Source of the DNA: Streptomyces flavofungini
Lineage (GTDB): Bacteria > Actinomycetota > Actinomycetes > Streptomycetales > Streptomycetaceae
Assembly (NCBI RefSeq): GCF_014650815.1
Contig: NZ_BMVR01000004.1
Location: 1-64,000, forward strand
Length of the DNA: 64,000 nucleotides
Reading direction: 5' to 3'
The notes beneath the pieces are model-generated. The model was not told the origin of the DNA, searched no databases, and worked only from the letters and a program-made list of their open reading frames with translations. Of the stretch, positions 17,159 to 25,972 are shown in pieces. Numbering within the stretch: the stretch's first letter is position 1; each line of letters begins with the position of its first letter. Position numbers and translations under genes: made by a program.

Positions 17159-17680
17159 ATGGATGCGATGCGGCTCATCGAGGCGAGCAGGTGCGCTCTG
17201 GCGCGGAGTCAGGAGTCCGGGGCCATCGTGGCGGAGGTGTGGCAGTCCCAGGCCCTGTCCCAGGCGATCGGCAGCCGCCTGGCGGTCACGGGGCCGCCGG
17301 AGTTACGCGGCGAGGCGCTGGGCCTGAGCGAGCTGAGCGGCAGAGGGTGCGCGGTCCTCGACCCCCGCCAGTCCGGCACGGAGGAGATACGCGCGGCGGG
17401 GCTGACGGAGATAGGCGATGCCCACGAAACCCTCCTCGGCCTGGGCGCCCTCCTCGGCGAAGTGGGCATCGCCCTGGTCACGGTCGCCATGGGCGCCGAC
17501 GACGAGGGGGTGTACTGGCAGTGCATGGAAGCCATCGACGCCGCCGACGAGTCCAGGGACCGGGTCCTCGAAATGCTCCGCAGACTCGCGGCCCGCGAAC
17601 GCAACGCGGTGTCTGGCGAGGGCGCCTTGGATCGGGGTAGGGGGGATCGGGTGACGGAGGGAAAGTCGCCCTCTTGCTGA
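17159..17680 (+). CDS. DUF6099-like protein with a TTA codon
   Basis: 173 residues, no membrane segment, mostly helical. It opens with MDAMRLIEASRCALARSQES and has a long amphipathic middle; this resembles the Streptomyces family annotated DUF6099, recalled from memory. Codon 49 (17303-17305) is TTA, the rare leucine codon decoded by the bldA tRNA, so translation may depend on development. It lies downstream of the DnaA boxes. The C-terminal 25 residues are Gly/Arg-rich and poorly conserved in appearance. Function unknown. Confidence 0.7.
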   Translation: MDAMRLIEASRCALARSQESGAIVAEVWQSQALSQAIGSRLAVTGPPELRGEALGLSELSGRGCAVLDPRQSGTEEIRAAGLTEIGDAHETLLGLGALLGEVGIALVTVAMGADDEGVYWQCMEAIDAADESRDRVLEMLRRLAARERNAVSGEGALDRGRGDRVTEGKSPSC

Positions 17681-17718
17681 GGGTGGGGGAGCAGGGCCCG
17701 GCGGGCGGCTACGGTCCG

Positions 17719-17842
17719 GGGGCTGGAACCAGCCCCGGGCGGGCTGGAACCAGCTTGGGGGCGGGCTGGAATCACCCTGGGTGGGCTGGAATCAGCCCGC
17801 CCGGCGTTTGAGGACGAGCGCGCCAGCGCGATCGGGGGAGGC
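17719..17842 (+). repeat. 22-bp tandem array joined to the dispersed intergenic repeat
   Basis: Four units around GGGCTGGAAYCAGC (about 22 bases each, 17719-17795) run straight into the dispersed repeat block GCCCGGCGTTTGAGGACGAG (from 17798). The remainder of 17681-18041 (361 bases) is G-rich sequence with short CCGGGGGCAG repeats near 17950-17985 and shows no gene. Confidence 0.75.
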
Positions 17843-18041
17843 ACGGGGCGGGGTGCGCCGAGGTGCTGTGAGGGGGATGAGGCGCGGCGAGACGCATGAG
17901 GCGCTGCCCCCGGCTGCCGCAGGGCCCCGGCCGCCGCGGGGCCTCGGTGGCCGGGGCGGCCGGGGGCAGCCGGGGGCAGTCGGGGCAGCCGAGGTGGGTC
18001 CGGGGCGGCCGAGGCGGGCCGGGGGCGGCGGCGCCCTGCCG

Positions 18042-18290
18042 TCAGGCGGGACCGGGCTCCTCGCCGGCAGGCGGCCGCGCGGTCGTGGACTGCTGGAGGT
18101 CGGCGTCCAGTTGGGTCAGATCCGCGTTGAGCGCGGCCATCAGTTCCTCCATCTGCTGCAGCAGGCCCTTGGGCGCGCCCTGCTGACCGGCCGGGGCCTG
18201 CGCGCGAGCCTGCTCCGGCACCACCTCGTCGCGGGGCTGCTCCGGCGCGAGCGGGTCGTGCGCCTGCTCGGGCACGGCTTCCTGGGACAT
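18042..18290 (-). CDS. small acidic helical protein, function unknown
   Basis: 82 residues. The ATG is preceded by a strong GAGGAGG (spacing about 5), which argues that it is real. The N-terminal half is rich in Pro, Glu, Ala and Gln with repeated EQA/PEQ units; residues about 40-68 (LLQQMEELMAALNADLTQLDADLQQS) predict an amphipathic, coiled-coil-like helix. No Cys, signal or membrane segment. It is divergent from the F420-type oxidoreductase with a 265-base gap that holds a 16-base GC palindrome at 18323-18338. Confidence 0.65.
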   Translation of the reverse strand: MSQEAVPEQAHDPLAPEQPRDEVVPEQARAQAPAGQQGAPKGLLQQMEELMAALNADLTQLDADLQQSTTARPPAGEEPGPA

Positions 18291-18555
18291 GACGGCCTCC
18301 TCGGCCCGCGCCCCGCCGCTGACCGGGGCGCGCCCCGGCCGGGCAAGGCAGTTGGTGCGGGGGACGCGTCGGCAGCGACCGCCGGCGCGGGTGCCGGGCG
18401 GTCCGGCTCCGCCGAGCCAACGATCTCCCGTGCGGCACAGTCACTGCGGCGGGCCCGCCCCGGTCGCCGGGTTGACGGATTTCACCCGACCGGGGCGGCG
18501 GCGGACCGGCGGGACAGGAGAGGTTGACGGGCGTTCGACCGTGCAGGATGGAGGT

Positions 18556-19479
18556 ATGGATCTTCGCATCTTCACCGAGCCCCAGCAGGGGGCCACTTAC
18601 GACACGCTGCTCACGGTCGCCAAGGCGACCGAGGACCTGGGCTTCGACGCCTTCTTCCGCTCCGACCACTATCTGCGCATGGGCTCGGTCGACGGCCTGC
18701 CCGGCCCCACGGACGCCTGGATCACGCTGGCCGGGCTCGCCCGCGAGACCCGGCGCATCCGGCTCGGCACGCTGATGACGGCGGGCACGTTCCGGCTGCC
18801 GGGCGTGCTCGCCATCCAGGTCGCGCAGGTGGACCAGATGTCGGGCGGCCGGGTCGAGCTGGGCCTGGGCGCGGGCTGGTTCGAGGACGAGCACAAGGCG
18901 TACGGCATCCCGTTCCCGAAGGAGAAGTTCGCGCGCCTGGAGGAGCAGCTCGCCATCGTCACCGGGCTGTGGGAGACCCCGCCGGGCGACAAGTTCTCGT
19001 ACGACGGCACGCACTACCAGCTGACCGACTCGCCCGCGCTGCCCAAGCCCGCGCAGGCCAAGGTGCCGGTCCTGATCGGCGGTCACGGCGCGAAGCGCAC
19101 GCCGCGCCTGGCCGCGCGGTACGCGGACGAGTTCAACATCCCGTTCGCCTCGGTGGCGGACAGCGAGCGGCAGTTCGGCCGGGTGCGGGCCGCCGCCGAG
19201 GAGGCCGGTCGCAAGGCCGACGACCTGGTGTACTCCAGCGCCCTGGTGGCGTGCGTGGGCAAGGACGACGCTGAGGTGGCCCGGCGCGCCGCCGTCATCG
19301 GGCGGGAGGTGGACGAGCTGAAGGCCAACGGGCTCGCTGGTTCCCCCGCCGAGGTCGTCGACAAGATCGGCCGCTATGCGGAGATCGGCGCGAGCCGGGT
19401 CTATCTGCAGTGCCTGGACCTGTCCGACCTGGACCACTTGGAGCTGATCTCGGCGCAGGTGCAGTCGCAGCTGTCGTAG
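18556..19479 (+). CDS. LLM-class F420-dependent oxidoreductase
   Basis: 307 residues, luciferase-like TIM barrel. DLGFDAFFRSDHYLRMG, GGRVELGLGAGWFEDEHKAYGI and KVPVLIGGHGAKRTPRLAARYADEFN are typical of the F420-binding branch common in actinomycetes. AGGATGGAGG stands just before the ATG. The substrate cannot be predicted. A clear terminator follows. The long open frame extending upstream to 18289 is an antisense artefact of the divergent small gene. Confidence 0.88.
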   Translation: MDLRIFTEPQQGATYDTLLTVAKATEDLGFDAFFRSDHYLRMGSVDGLPGPTDAWITLAGLARETRRIRLGTLMTAGTFRLPGVLAIQVAQVDQMSGGRVELGLGAGWFEDEHKAYGIPFPKEKFARLEEQLAIVTGLWETPPGDKFSYDGTHYQLTDSPALPKPAQAKVPVLIGGHGAKRTPRLAARYADEFNIPFASVADSERQFGRVRAAAEEAGRKADDLVYSSALVACVGKDDAEVARRAAVIGREVDELKANGLAGSPAEVVDKIGRYAEIGASRVYLQCLDLSDLDHLELISAQVQSQLS

Positions 19480-19527
19480 TCGACGGCGGCTTGCGGCTCC
19501 GGTGCCGCCACCGGGCGGTGACGCGAC

Positions 19528-19559
19528 CGAGGGCCCGCCGATGACTCGGCGGGCCCTCG
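19528..19559. terminator. hairpin after the oxidoreductase gene
   Basis: Perfect 13-bp stem (CGAGGGCCCGCCG pairing with its complement), six-base loop. Shared by the oxidoreductase and the convergent secreted-protein gene. Confidence 0.85.
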
Positions 19560-19591
19560 CGTCAGCTACCGCTGGTCACTGCTCGGTGCTG

Positions 19592-19894
19592 CTAGCCACG
19601 GCCCTGGGTGGTGTGGGCGACGATGAAGTACTTGCCGCAGTCACCGCCGAACCGCCACTGGCCACGGCCCACCCACTTGCCGTAGATGGTCTTGCCGTTG
19701 CTGCAGTCGGTGACGGCGCGGGCCTGGCCACTCTTCACCTTGCAGGAGGCGGACCAGGTGTTGACCTTCATCTTCCAGTTGCCGCAGCTGTAGCTGCCGG
19801 CGGCGGAGGCGGGTGCGGCGGTGGCGAGGCCGCCGACGAGGAACGCGGCCGCGATGGACGTGGTCACGGCGCGGCGCGACACAGTGAGCTTCAA
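19592..19894 (-). CDS. small secreted four-cysteine protein
   Basis: 100 residues from a TTG start that has GGGGGAG six bases upstream; the start gives a good Sec signal (KLTVSRRAVTTSIAAAFLVG, cleavage after APASA about residue 31). The mature protein (about 69 residues) is basic with four Cys in the order SYSCGNW, SASCKV, VTDCSN, GGDCGKY, so two disulfides are likely. ATG codons at 19969 and 19963 give a less typical signal. No family recognised; possibly a small adhesin, inhibitor or antimicrobial protein (speculative). Confidence 0.75.
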   Translation of the reverse strand: MKLTVSRRAVTTSIAAAFLVGGLATAAPASAAGSYSCGNWKMKVNTWSASCKVKSGQARAVTDCSNGKTIYGKWVGRGQWRFGGDCGKYFIVAHTTQGRG

Positions 19895-20054
19895 GGAAGT
19901 CTCCCCCAGAGATGCCCTGTCGGGCGAACGAAACGTGGTGCGGACACGGCGAAGCGTGTTCATGATCATTCTAAGGGTGGGGCCGGGCCCCCCGGAGCCG
20001 GGGGCGGGGCGGCCGTCGGGCCGGGGCCACGGATCACTGTGGTAGGAACGGACG

Positions 20055-20729
20055 GTGGCCGAGACACGGATCGATGTGGTGATCGCCGACGATCAGGAGC
20101 TGGTGCGCACCGGATTCAGCCTGATTCTGGGGGCCCAGCCGGGCATCACCGTGGTCGGTGCGGCGGCCGACGGGGTGGAGTGCATCGACATGGCGCGTCG
20201 GCTGCGCCCGGATGTGGTGCTCGCCGACATCCGCATGCCGCGCCTGGATGGTCTTGAAGTGGTGCGGCAGTTGGCCGGGCCGGGCGTGACCGATCCGCTG
20301 AACGTGGTGCTGATCACCACGTTCGACCAGGACGACTACGTGCGGACCGGGCTGCGGAACGGGGCGTGCGGGTTCCTCCTGAAGGACGCCTCACCGGGGC
20401 TGCTCGTGGAGGCGGTGCAGGCCGCGTCCCGTGGGGATGCCCTGGTGTCACCGGCGGTGACGGTGCGCCTGCTGCGGCGTCTTGAGGAGTCGGAGCGGGG
20501 CGCGGCGTCCGGGAACGCGGGGGCCGCCGGGCTCAGTGAGCGGGAGCTGGACATCGTGCGGCTGGTCGCGGTGGGGCGTACGAATCAGGAGATCTGCGAC
20601 GAGCTGTTCCTGTCGTTGTCGACGGTGAAGACGTATCTGGCGCGGATCCAGGCCAAGCTGGCGGCCCGTAACCGGGTGGAGGTCGCGGCGTGGGCCTGGG
20701 AGCACGGCGTCGCGCACCCGGCGCGTTGA
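20055..20729 (+). CDS. NarL/FixJ-family response regulator
   Basis: 224 residues from GTG with AGGAACGG upstream. Receiver domain with ADDQE, phosphoacceptor Asp58 (VVLADIRMP) and the conserved Lys in FLLKDASP. LuxR-type HTH at about 155-215 (LSERELDIVRLVAVGRTNQE ... LSTVKTYLARI). The partner kinase is probably the HPK7-type sensor encoded convergently 120 bases away rather than in the usual operon. Possible targets are the MMPL exporter and the kinase gene itself. Confidence 0.9.
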   Translation: MAETRIDVVIADDQELVRTGFSLILGAQPGITVVGAAADGVECIDMARRLRPDVVLADIRMPRLDGLEVVRQLAGPGVTDPLNVVLITTFDQDDYVRTGLRNGACGFLLKDASPGLLVEAVQAASRGDALVSPAVTVRLLRRLEESERGAASGNAGAAGLSERELDIVRLVAVGRTNQEICDELFLSLSTVKTYLARIQAKLAARNRVEVAAWAWEHGVAHPAR

Positions 20730-20744
20730 CTCCCGGGCCGTCAG

Positions 20745-20850
20745 GGGCTCCCATCTCTTAAGGGGCTCCCGTCCCCTCAGTGATTCCCCGCCCCTCAGCG
20801 GTTCTCCGCCCCTCAGCGGCTCCCCGCCCCTCTCGGCGCCCCCGGCCCCT
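20745..20850. repeat. 18-19-bp tandem repeat between convergent response regulator and kinase
   Basis: About five degenerate units of the form GCGGYTCCCCGCCCCTCA fill the 120 bases between the two stop codons. No typical hairpin terminator is visible here, so the array may take its place or be neutral. Confidence 0.65.
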
Positions 20851-22082
20851 CAGCGTCCCGGCCCGTGGTCCTGGAGGGCGTCGGCGGCGGACGTCGCCAG
20901 TGGGAAGGCGGCCTCGACCTGCCAGCCGCCCTGGGGGAGCGCGCCGGTGCGCAGCGTCCCGTCCAGGGCCTCGACGCGTTCGCGCAGCCCGAGCAGGCCG
21001 AAGCCGCCGCGTCCACCCGCCGGGGTGGTGGCCCGGTGCGGGGCCGTGGTGTTGGTGACCGTCACCCGTAGCCAGGCGGGGTCCGCGTCGAGGCGGACCG
21101 TGGCGCGGGCGCCCGGGGCGTGCCGACGGACGTTGGTGAGGGCTTCCTGGACCAGCCGCTGCACCGAGATCTCGACTTCGGGGCCGAGGCGGGCGGTGCG
21201 GGCGGCCGCCGTGACGTCGAGCCGGGCGGGCGTGTCGCCGTCGGCGGTCGCGTGGGCGCAGTGGGCGGAGACGAGGTCGGCCAGCTCGGTGAGCAGATCG
21301 CCGGGGCGCAGCGCGGCATGGTTGTCCTCCCGCAGGACGCCCACCAGGCGGCGCATCGACTCCAGCGTCTCCGTGCCGGACCGGGCGATGTTGCGCAGCA
21401 GGGGATCCACCTGGTCGGGCGCGGTGCCCTGGATGGTCACGGCGGCATTGGCCTGGACGATGATGCCCGTCATGTGATGGGCGATCAGGTCGTGCAGGTC
21501 CCGGGCCAGGGCAAGGCGTTCCGTCTGGCGCACGTCGTGCACGGCCCGTTCCCTGCGCAGCTCCAGGGCGCGCAGGCCACAGCCGGTGGCGACGCAGATG
21601 GCCAGGGCCACGGTCAGGATGTAGCCGCCCGCGACGAAGGCGGACCAGGAACCACTGCGCAGCGGCAGCATCAGGACGGTGACGCACAGGGCGACGGTGG
21701 CCGCGATCGCGCGCGCCGGACGCCAGGCGTGGGCCGTGGCGCGGATGGTGAGGAAGAGCAGCCCGCAGGTCTCCAGCGCCCCCCACCACTGCAGGCCGGA
21801 GGAGTCGATCAGGGTCCACACGGTCAGGGTGAGGGAGATCGTCACGGCGCCGATGACGCGTCGGCCCAGGGCGAACGAGCGCGGCAGGCCGAGGACGGCG
21901 AGGCCGATCAGCGGCCCGGTGACGACCACGGGCAGCCATGCCGTCGGCGCCTGGAACGGATCGGGGTCGGCGATCCGCGCGGCGGCGAAGTCCCCGACCA
22001 GGATCAGCGTGAACGCGGTCAGGCTGCTGATCCTGAGGAGCCTGCCGTCGGCGGCCGGGTTGAGGGGGAGTTTCCAGTCCAC
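20850..22082 (-). CDS. HPK7-family sensor histidine kinase
   Basis: About 410 residues. N-terminal membrane part with about five to six segments (residues 15-160), then HisKA_3 dimerisation helix ERLALARDLHDLIAHHMTG with the phospho-His near 195, and HATPase_c with VQEALTNVRRHAPG and GGFGLLGLRERV. These features define NarX/DesK-like kinases. The start chosen is GTG 22082 (VDWKLPLNP). It lacks a Shine-Dalgarno but has TACGCT seven bases upstream, which fits a leaderless transcript. It is convergent with its likely response regulator and divergent from the MMPL exporter. Confidence 0.85.
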   Translation of the reverse strand: MDWKLPLNPAADGRLLRISSLTAFTLILVGDFAAARIADPDPFQAPTAWLPVVVTGPLIGLAVLGLPRSFALGRRVIGAVTISLTLTVWTLIDSSGLQWWGALETCGLLFLTIRATAHAWRPARAIAATVALCVTVLMLPLRSGSWSAFVAGGYILTVALAICVATGCGLRALELRRERAVHDVRQTERLALARDLHDLIAHHMTGIIVQANAAVTIQGTAPDQVDPLLRNIARSGTETLESMRRLVGVLREDNHAALRPGDLLTELADLVSAHCAHATADGDTPARLDVTAAARTARLGPEVEISVQRLVQEALTNVRRHAPGARATVRLDADPAWLRVTVTNTTAPHRATTPAGGRGGFGLLGLRERVEALDGTLRTGALPQGGWQVEAAFPLATSAADALQDHGPGR

Positions 22083-22408
22083 GCCGATCAGCGTAGGAGC
22101 GGAAGCGGAGGCCCGTGTCGGCCGAATGACCGACAGGCAGGTGCGGGAAGGGTCCGCACGGCCGACGGAACGAGCCCCCGTCCGGCGGAACCCTGGTGAC
22201 CACGGCGGCCGGTGACCTACCCCCGGGGCCCGGCCGCCGCCCCGCACGTCCCGCGACCGGGGGCAACGCACGGCCGCTGTGACCACATCGGCCCGCCGCG
22301 ACCCAGCAGCCGGGCCCCGGGCCGTCAGCGGCCGGGCCAAGGCCGGCCGCACCCGTGGCCGGGCCCCGCCTGCTCGCACCGACAGACAGAGAGTGATCGC
22401 ACCCCCTC
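22083..22408. promoter_or_regulatory. divergent promoter region with inverted repeat
   Basis: The 326 bases between kinase and exporter hold no gene. TGTCGG-N8-CCGACA (22116-22135) is a perfect inverted repeat about 35 bases from the kinase start and is a candidate site for the response regulator. The rest is GC-rich without visible features. Confidence 0.4.
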
Positions 22409-24733
22409 ATGGCCACCTTCCTGCACCGCATCGGCCGGACCGCCTTCAGGCGACGCTGGCTGGTCGTCCTCCTCTGGGCGCTCGTCCTCGGTGCCGTGGG
22501 CGTCGGCGCCGCCAACGGCTCGGGCCCGCAGACGTCCAACGTCACCCTCCCCGGCACGGAGGCACAGCGAGCCAACGACCTGCTGGAGAAGCAGTTCCCG
22601 GCCGCCAACGCCGATGGCGCCTCCGCCCGCGTCGTCCTGCGGGCCCCCGGCGGGGAGAAGATCGGCAGCGCCGACAACAGAGCGGCACTCAAGGCGACGC
22701 TCGCCGAGGTGAAGAAGTCCTCCGCGCACATCGCCAAGGTCAGCGACCCCTTCGCGGCGAAGGCGGTCAGCGCGAACGGCAGCACCGCCTACTCCCAGGT
22801 CACGTACAGCGTGCCGGACGTGGACCTGACGGACCGTGATCACTCGGGCCTCGACAAGGCGTTGGAGTCGGGCCGCGACCAGGGTCTGACGGTAGAGGCG
22901 TCCGGGAACGCGCTGCAGCCCCCCGAGGAGAGCCACAGCGCGGAGGTCATCGGCTTCGCCCTGGCCGCCGTCATCCTCCTCATCACCTTCGGCTCCCTGG
23001 TCGCCGCCGGGCTTCCGCTGGTGACCGCGCTGGTCGGGGTGGCCGTGAGCATGACCGCCATCACGGCGCTCAGCGGGCCGTTCGACCTCAACAGCAACGC
23101 CTCGGTCCTGGCCACGATGCTCGGGATCGCCGTCGGCATCGACTACGCCCTGTTCATCGTGTCCCGCTACCGCTCCGAACGCGCCGACGGCTACGACGCC
23201 GAGGAAGCCGCCGCCCGCGCCAACGGCACCGCCGGATCGGCCGTCGTCTTCGCCGGCCTCACGGTCGTGATCGCTCTCGCGGGTCTGGCCGTGGTGAACC
23301 TGTCCATCCTGACCGCGATGGGCCTGGCCGCCGCCGGGGCGGTCGCCGTCGCCGTGCTCGTCGCCGTCACGCTGATGCCCGCGCTGCTCGGCTTCGCCGG
23401 TGAACGCGTGGTCGGCAGGGGCCGCAAGCGATTCACCCGCCGCTTCTTCCCCGGCCGCGCCGAGGCGTCCGCCACGGGCCCTGCGGAGGCGTCCGCCACC
23501 CGCCCGGCCGAGGCGTCCGCCACTCGTCCCACCCCGGCGGGGCCCGCCAGGACGGGGCTGGCGCAGCGCTGGATCGCGTTCGTGCTGCGCAAGCCCGCGA
23601 AGGTCCTGGTCCTTGCGGTACTCGCCCTCGGCGTGATCGCCCTGCCCGCCACGAAGCTCGAACTCGGGCTGCCGGACGACGGCTCCAAGACCGCCTCCTC
23701 CACCCAGCGCAAGGCGTACGACATGCTGTCGCAGTCGTTCGGCCCCGGCTTCAACGGCCCGCTCACGGTGACCGTCGACAACCAGGATCCCGCCGTGACC
23801 CGCACCGGGGCGGCGGCGTTGGGAAAGTCCCTGAAGGAACTGCGCGATGTGACCGCCGTGACCCCGGCCGTCTTCAACAAGGCGGGCGACACCGCACTCT
23901 TCACGGTCGTCCCCAAGAGCGCGCCGGGCAGTGACGCCACCAAGGAACTCGTCGGCGACATCCGCTCCCTGGCCGACCGCACCGGGGCGGACACGGGCGC
24001 CCGCGCCCTGGTGACCGGCACGACGGCCCTCAACATCGACGTCTCCGACAAGTTCAGCAAGGCGATCGTGCCCTACCTCGCGCTCGTCGTCGGTCTCGCC
24101 GTCCTCGTCCTGATCCTGGTGTTCCGCTCGATCCTGGTGCCCCTCAAGGCCGCCCTGGGCTTCCTGCTCTCCGTCCTCGCCTCGTTGGGCGCGATCGTCG
24201 CGGTCTTCCAGTGGGGCTGGCTGAAGGACCTGATCGGCCTGGAGCAGACCGGCCCCCTCATGAGCCTCATGCCCATCCTGATGGTCGGCATCGTGTTCGG
24301 CCTGGCCATGGACTACCAGGTGTTCCTGGTGACCCGCATGCGGGAGGCGTACGTCCACGGCGCCGACGCGCGGACGGCGGTGGCGGAGGGGTTCCGGCAC
24401 AGCGCGACCGTCGTCACCGTCGCGGCCCTCATCATGATCACGGTCTTCGCCGGGTTCATCGGCTCCGAGGACGCCATGATCAAGGCACTGGGCTTCGGCC
24501 TCGCGGTCGCCGTCGCCTTCGACGCGTTCGTCGTCCGCATGACGATCGTGCCCGCCGCTCTCGCCCTCCTCGGCAAGCGCGCCTGGTCCCTGCCCGGGTG
24601 GCTCGACCGGATCCTGCCCCATGTCGACATCGAGGGGGAGAAGCTGGCGCGCGCCGAGCCCGCACCGCCCCAGTCGGAGCAGCCGGAGCGGCCGGGTCAC
24701 CGGCCCGCGCACGACTACAGCGGACGGAGCTGA
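22409..24733 (+). CDS. MMPL/RND-family membrane exporter
   Basis: 774 residues. Two repeated halves, each with a large extracytoplasmic loop and six membrane segments, as in MmpL/ActII-3 exporters. Proton-relay motifs GIDYALFIVSRYRSE (about 249) and AMDYQVFLVTRMREA (about 634) carry the Asp-Tyr pairs. Between the halves, residues 350-375 contain a repeated octapeptide PAEASATR (24-bp DNA repeat). The Pro-rich tail is cytoplasmic. It is divergent from a two-component kinase, which probably controls it. Likely exports a lipid, peptide or antibiotic-like compound; the substrate is not evident. Confidence 0.88.
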   Translation: MATFLHRIGRTAFRRRWLVVLLWALVLGAVGVGAANGSGPQTSNVTLPGTEAQRANDLLEKQFPAANADGASARVVLRAPGGEKIGSADNRAALKATLAEVKKSSAHIAKVSDPFAAKAVSANGSTAYSQVTYSVPDVDLTDRDHSGLDKALESGRDQGLTVEASGNALQPPEESHSAEVIGFALAAVILLITFGSLVAAGLPLVTALVGVAVSMTAITALSGPFDLNSNASVLATMLGIAVGIDYALFIVSRYRSERADGYDAEEAAARANGTAGSAVVFAGLTVVIALAGLAVVNLSILTAMGLAAAGAVAVAVLVAVTLMPALLGFAGERVVGRGRKRFTRRFFPGRAEASATGPAEASATRPAEASATRPTPAGPARTGLAQRWIAFVLRKPAKVLVLAVLALGVIALPATKLELGLPDDGSKTASSTQRKAYDMLSQSFGPGFNGPLTVTVDNQDPAVTRTGAAALGKSLKELRDVTAVTPAVFNKAGDTALFTVVPKSAPGSDATKELVGDIRSLADRTGADTGARALVTGTTALNIDVSDKFSKAIVPYLALVVGLAVLVLILVFRSILVPLKAALGFLLSVLASLGAIVAVFQWGWLKDLIGLEQTGPLMSLMPILMVGIVFGLAMDYQVFLVTRMREAYVHGADARTAVAEGFRHSATVVTVAALIMITVFAGFIGSEDAMIKALGFGLAVAVAFDAFVVRMTIVPAALALLGKRAWSLPGWLDRILPHVDIEGEKLARAEPAPPQSEQPERPGHRPAHDYSGRS

Positions 24734-24738
24734 GCGGC

Positions 24739-24770
24739 AGGGGGTGGTGCCTGCCCCGGCGCCACCCCCT
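24739..24770 (+). terminator. probable hairpin after the MMPL gene
   Basis: Twelve-base arms (24739-24750 and 24759-24770) with one G-T pair, eight-base loop, six bases after the stop codon. Confidence 0.65.
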
Positions 24771-24967
24771 CGCCGGGGCGGGGCGGGGCGAGTCGTGCCG
24801 GGCCCGGTACCCCCTCGCCGGGGCGCAGCAGGGCGCGAGGTGCGCGTGAGCGGCAGGAGCCGAGGGCTGGTCAGCCCGTGCGTCCCTGGTCCAGGCTGTC
24901 CCTGCCTGACCCGACGCGCCCGCCCCGCCCCTGCCCGCCGCGCCGCACCCCGCCCCAGGAGCCGCCC

Positions 24968-25972
24968 ATGCCCAGTCCCCGCTTCGCCGTCCTCGGTGCC
25001 GGCAGCATCGGCTGTCACCTCGGCGGCCACCTCGTCGCCGCCGGGCACGACGTGACCTTCATCGGCCGGACGGCCGCGATGGAAACCCTGGCCGAGCGGG
25101 GACTCACCCTCAGCAGCTCCACCCGCCCGCCCGTGCACCTCACGCCGGACCGGTTGACGCTGGCCACCGGGCCCGAAGCGGCAGCGGGCGCCGACCATGT
25201 GCTGGTCACCGTGAAGAGCGCCGACACCGAGGCCGCCGCCAGGGACCTCGCCGCCCATCTCGACCCCGGTGCCGTCGTGGTGAGCTTCCAGAACGGGCTG
25301 CGCAACCCCGCCACCCTGCGGGCCGCACTCCCCGGCCACACCGTGCTTGCCGGGATGGTGCCGTACAACGTGCTGCGGTCCGAGCCGGGCACCGTGCACC
25401 AGGGCATGCCGGGCCTGCTCATGGCCGAGCCCGACGACACGCTCCTCGCCGCCTGCCACGCGGCGGGCCTGGCCATCGAGGCGCGCACCGACATGTCCGA
25501 AGTGCAGCACTCCAAGCTCCTGATGAACCTCAACAACGCGGTCAACGCCCTGTCCGGCCTGCCGCTGCGCGACCAGCTCGGCCTGCGGGCCTACCGCGGC
25601 TGCCTCGCCCTGTGCCAGCGCGAGGCCCTCGCCGCCTACCGCGCCGCCGGGGTCGCGCCCGCCCGCCTCGGCCCCATCGCGCCCGGCGCCGTCCCGTTCG
25701 TCCTCGGGCTCCCCGACGCCGTCTTCCGCCGGGTGGCGGCGGCGTCCCTGCGGACCGACGCCCACGCGCGCTCCTCGATGTGGGAGGACCTGCGCTGCGG
25801 CCGCCCCACGGAGGTCGACTCCCTGCAGGGCGAGATCGTCGACCTCGCCGCCGCACACGGACAGCGCGCCCCCGCGAACGCCCGCCTGGCCGCTCTGGTG
25901 CACGAGGCGGAGTCCGTGCCGCGTACGTGGACGGGACCCGAGCTGTACGCCGAGCTGCGCGCGGCACGTTGA
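24968..25972 (+). CDS. panE: 2-dehydropantoate 2-reductase
   Basis: 334 residues. NADPH-dependent ketopantoate reductase family: Rossmann motif AVLGAGSIGCHLGGHL at the N-terminus, VTVKSADTEAAARDL, FQNGLRNPATLR, the catalytic-Lys region EVQHSKLLMNLNNAVNAL (Lys about 181), and SSMWEDLRCGRPTEVDSLQGEIV. It would make pantoate for CoA synthesis, although the family also includes other ketoreductases. ATG 24968 begins exactly at the Rossmann fold; only a modest AGGAG is upstream. It stands alone, with a 347-base gap before the RNA-repair operon. Confidence 0.85.
   Translation: MPSPRFAVLGAGSIGCHLGGHLVAAGHDVTFIGRTAAMETLAERGLTLSSSTRPPVHLTPDRLTLATGPEAAAGADHVLVTVKSADTEAAARDLAAHLDPGAVVVSFQNGLRNPATLRAALPGHTVLAGMVPYNVLRSEPGTVHQGMPGLLMAEPDDTLLAACHAAGLAIEARTDMSEVQHSKLLMNLNNAVNALSGLPLRDQLGLRAYRGCLALCQREALAAYRAAGVAPARLGPIAPGAVPFVLGLPDAVFRRVAAASLRTDAHARSSMWEDLRCGRPTEVDSLQGEIVDLAAAHGQRAPANARLAALVHEAESVPRTWTGPELYAELRAAR

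Noticed and set aside
18323..18338. Sixteen-base perfect palindrome CCGGGGCG-CGCCCCGG
   Set aside because: Made only of G and C in sequence of this composition; likely chance, and no second copy was seen.
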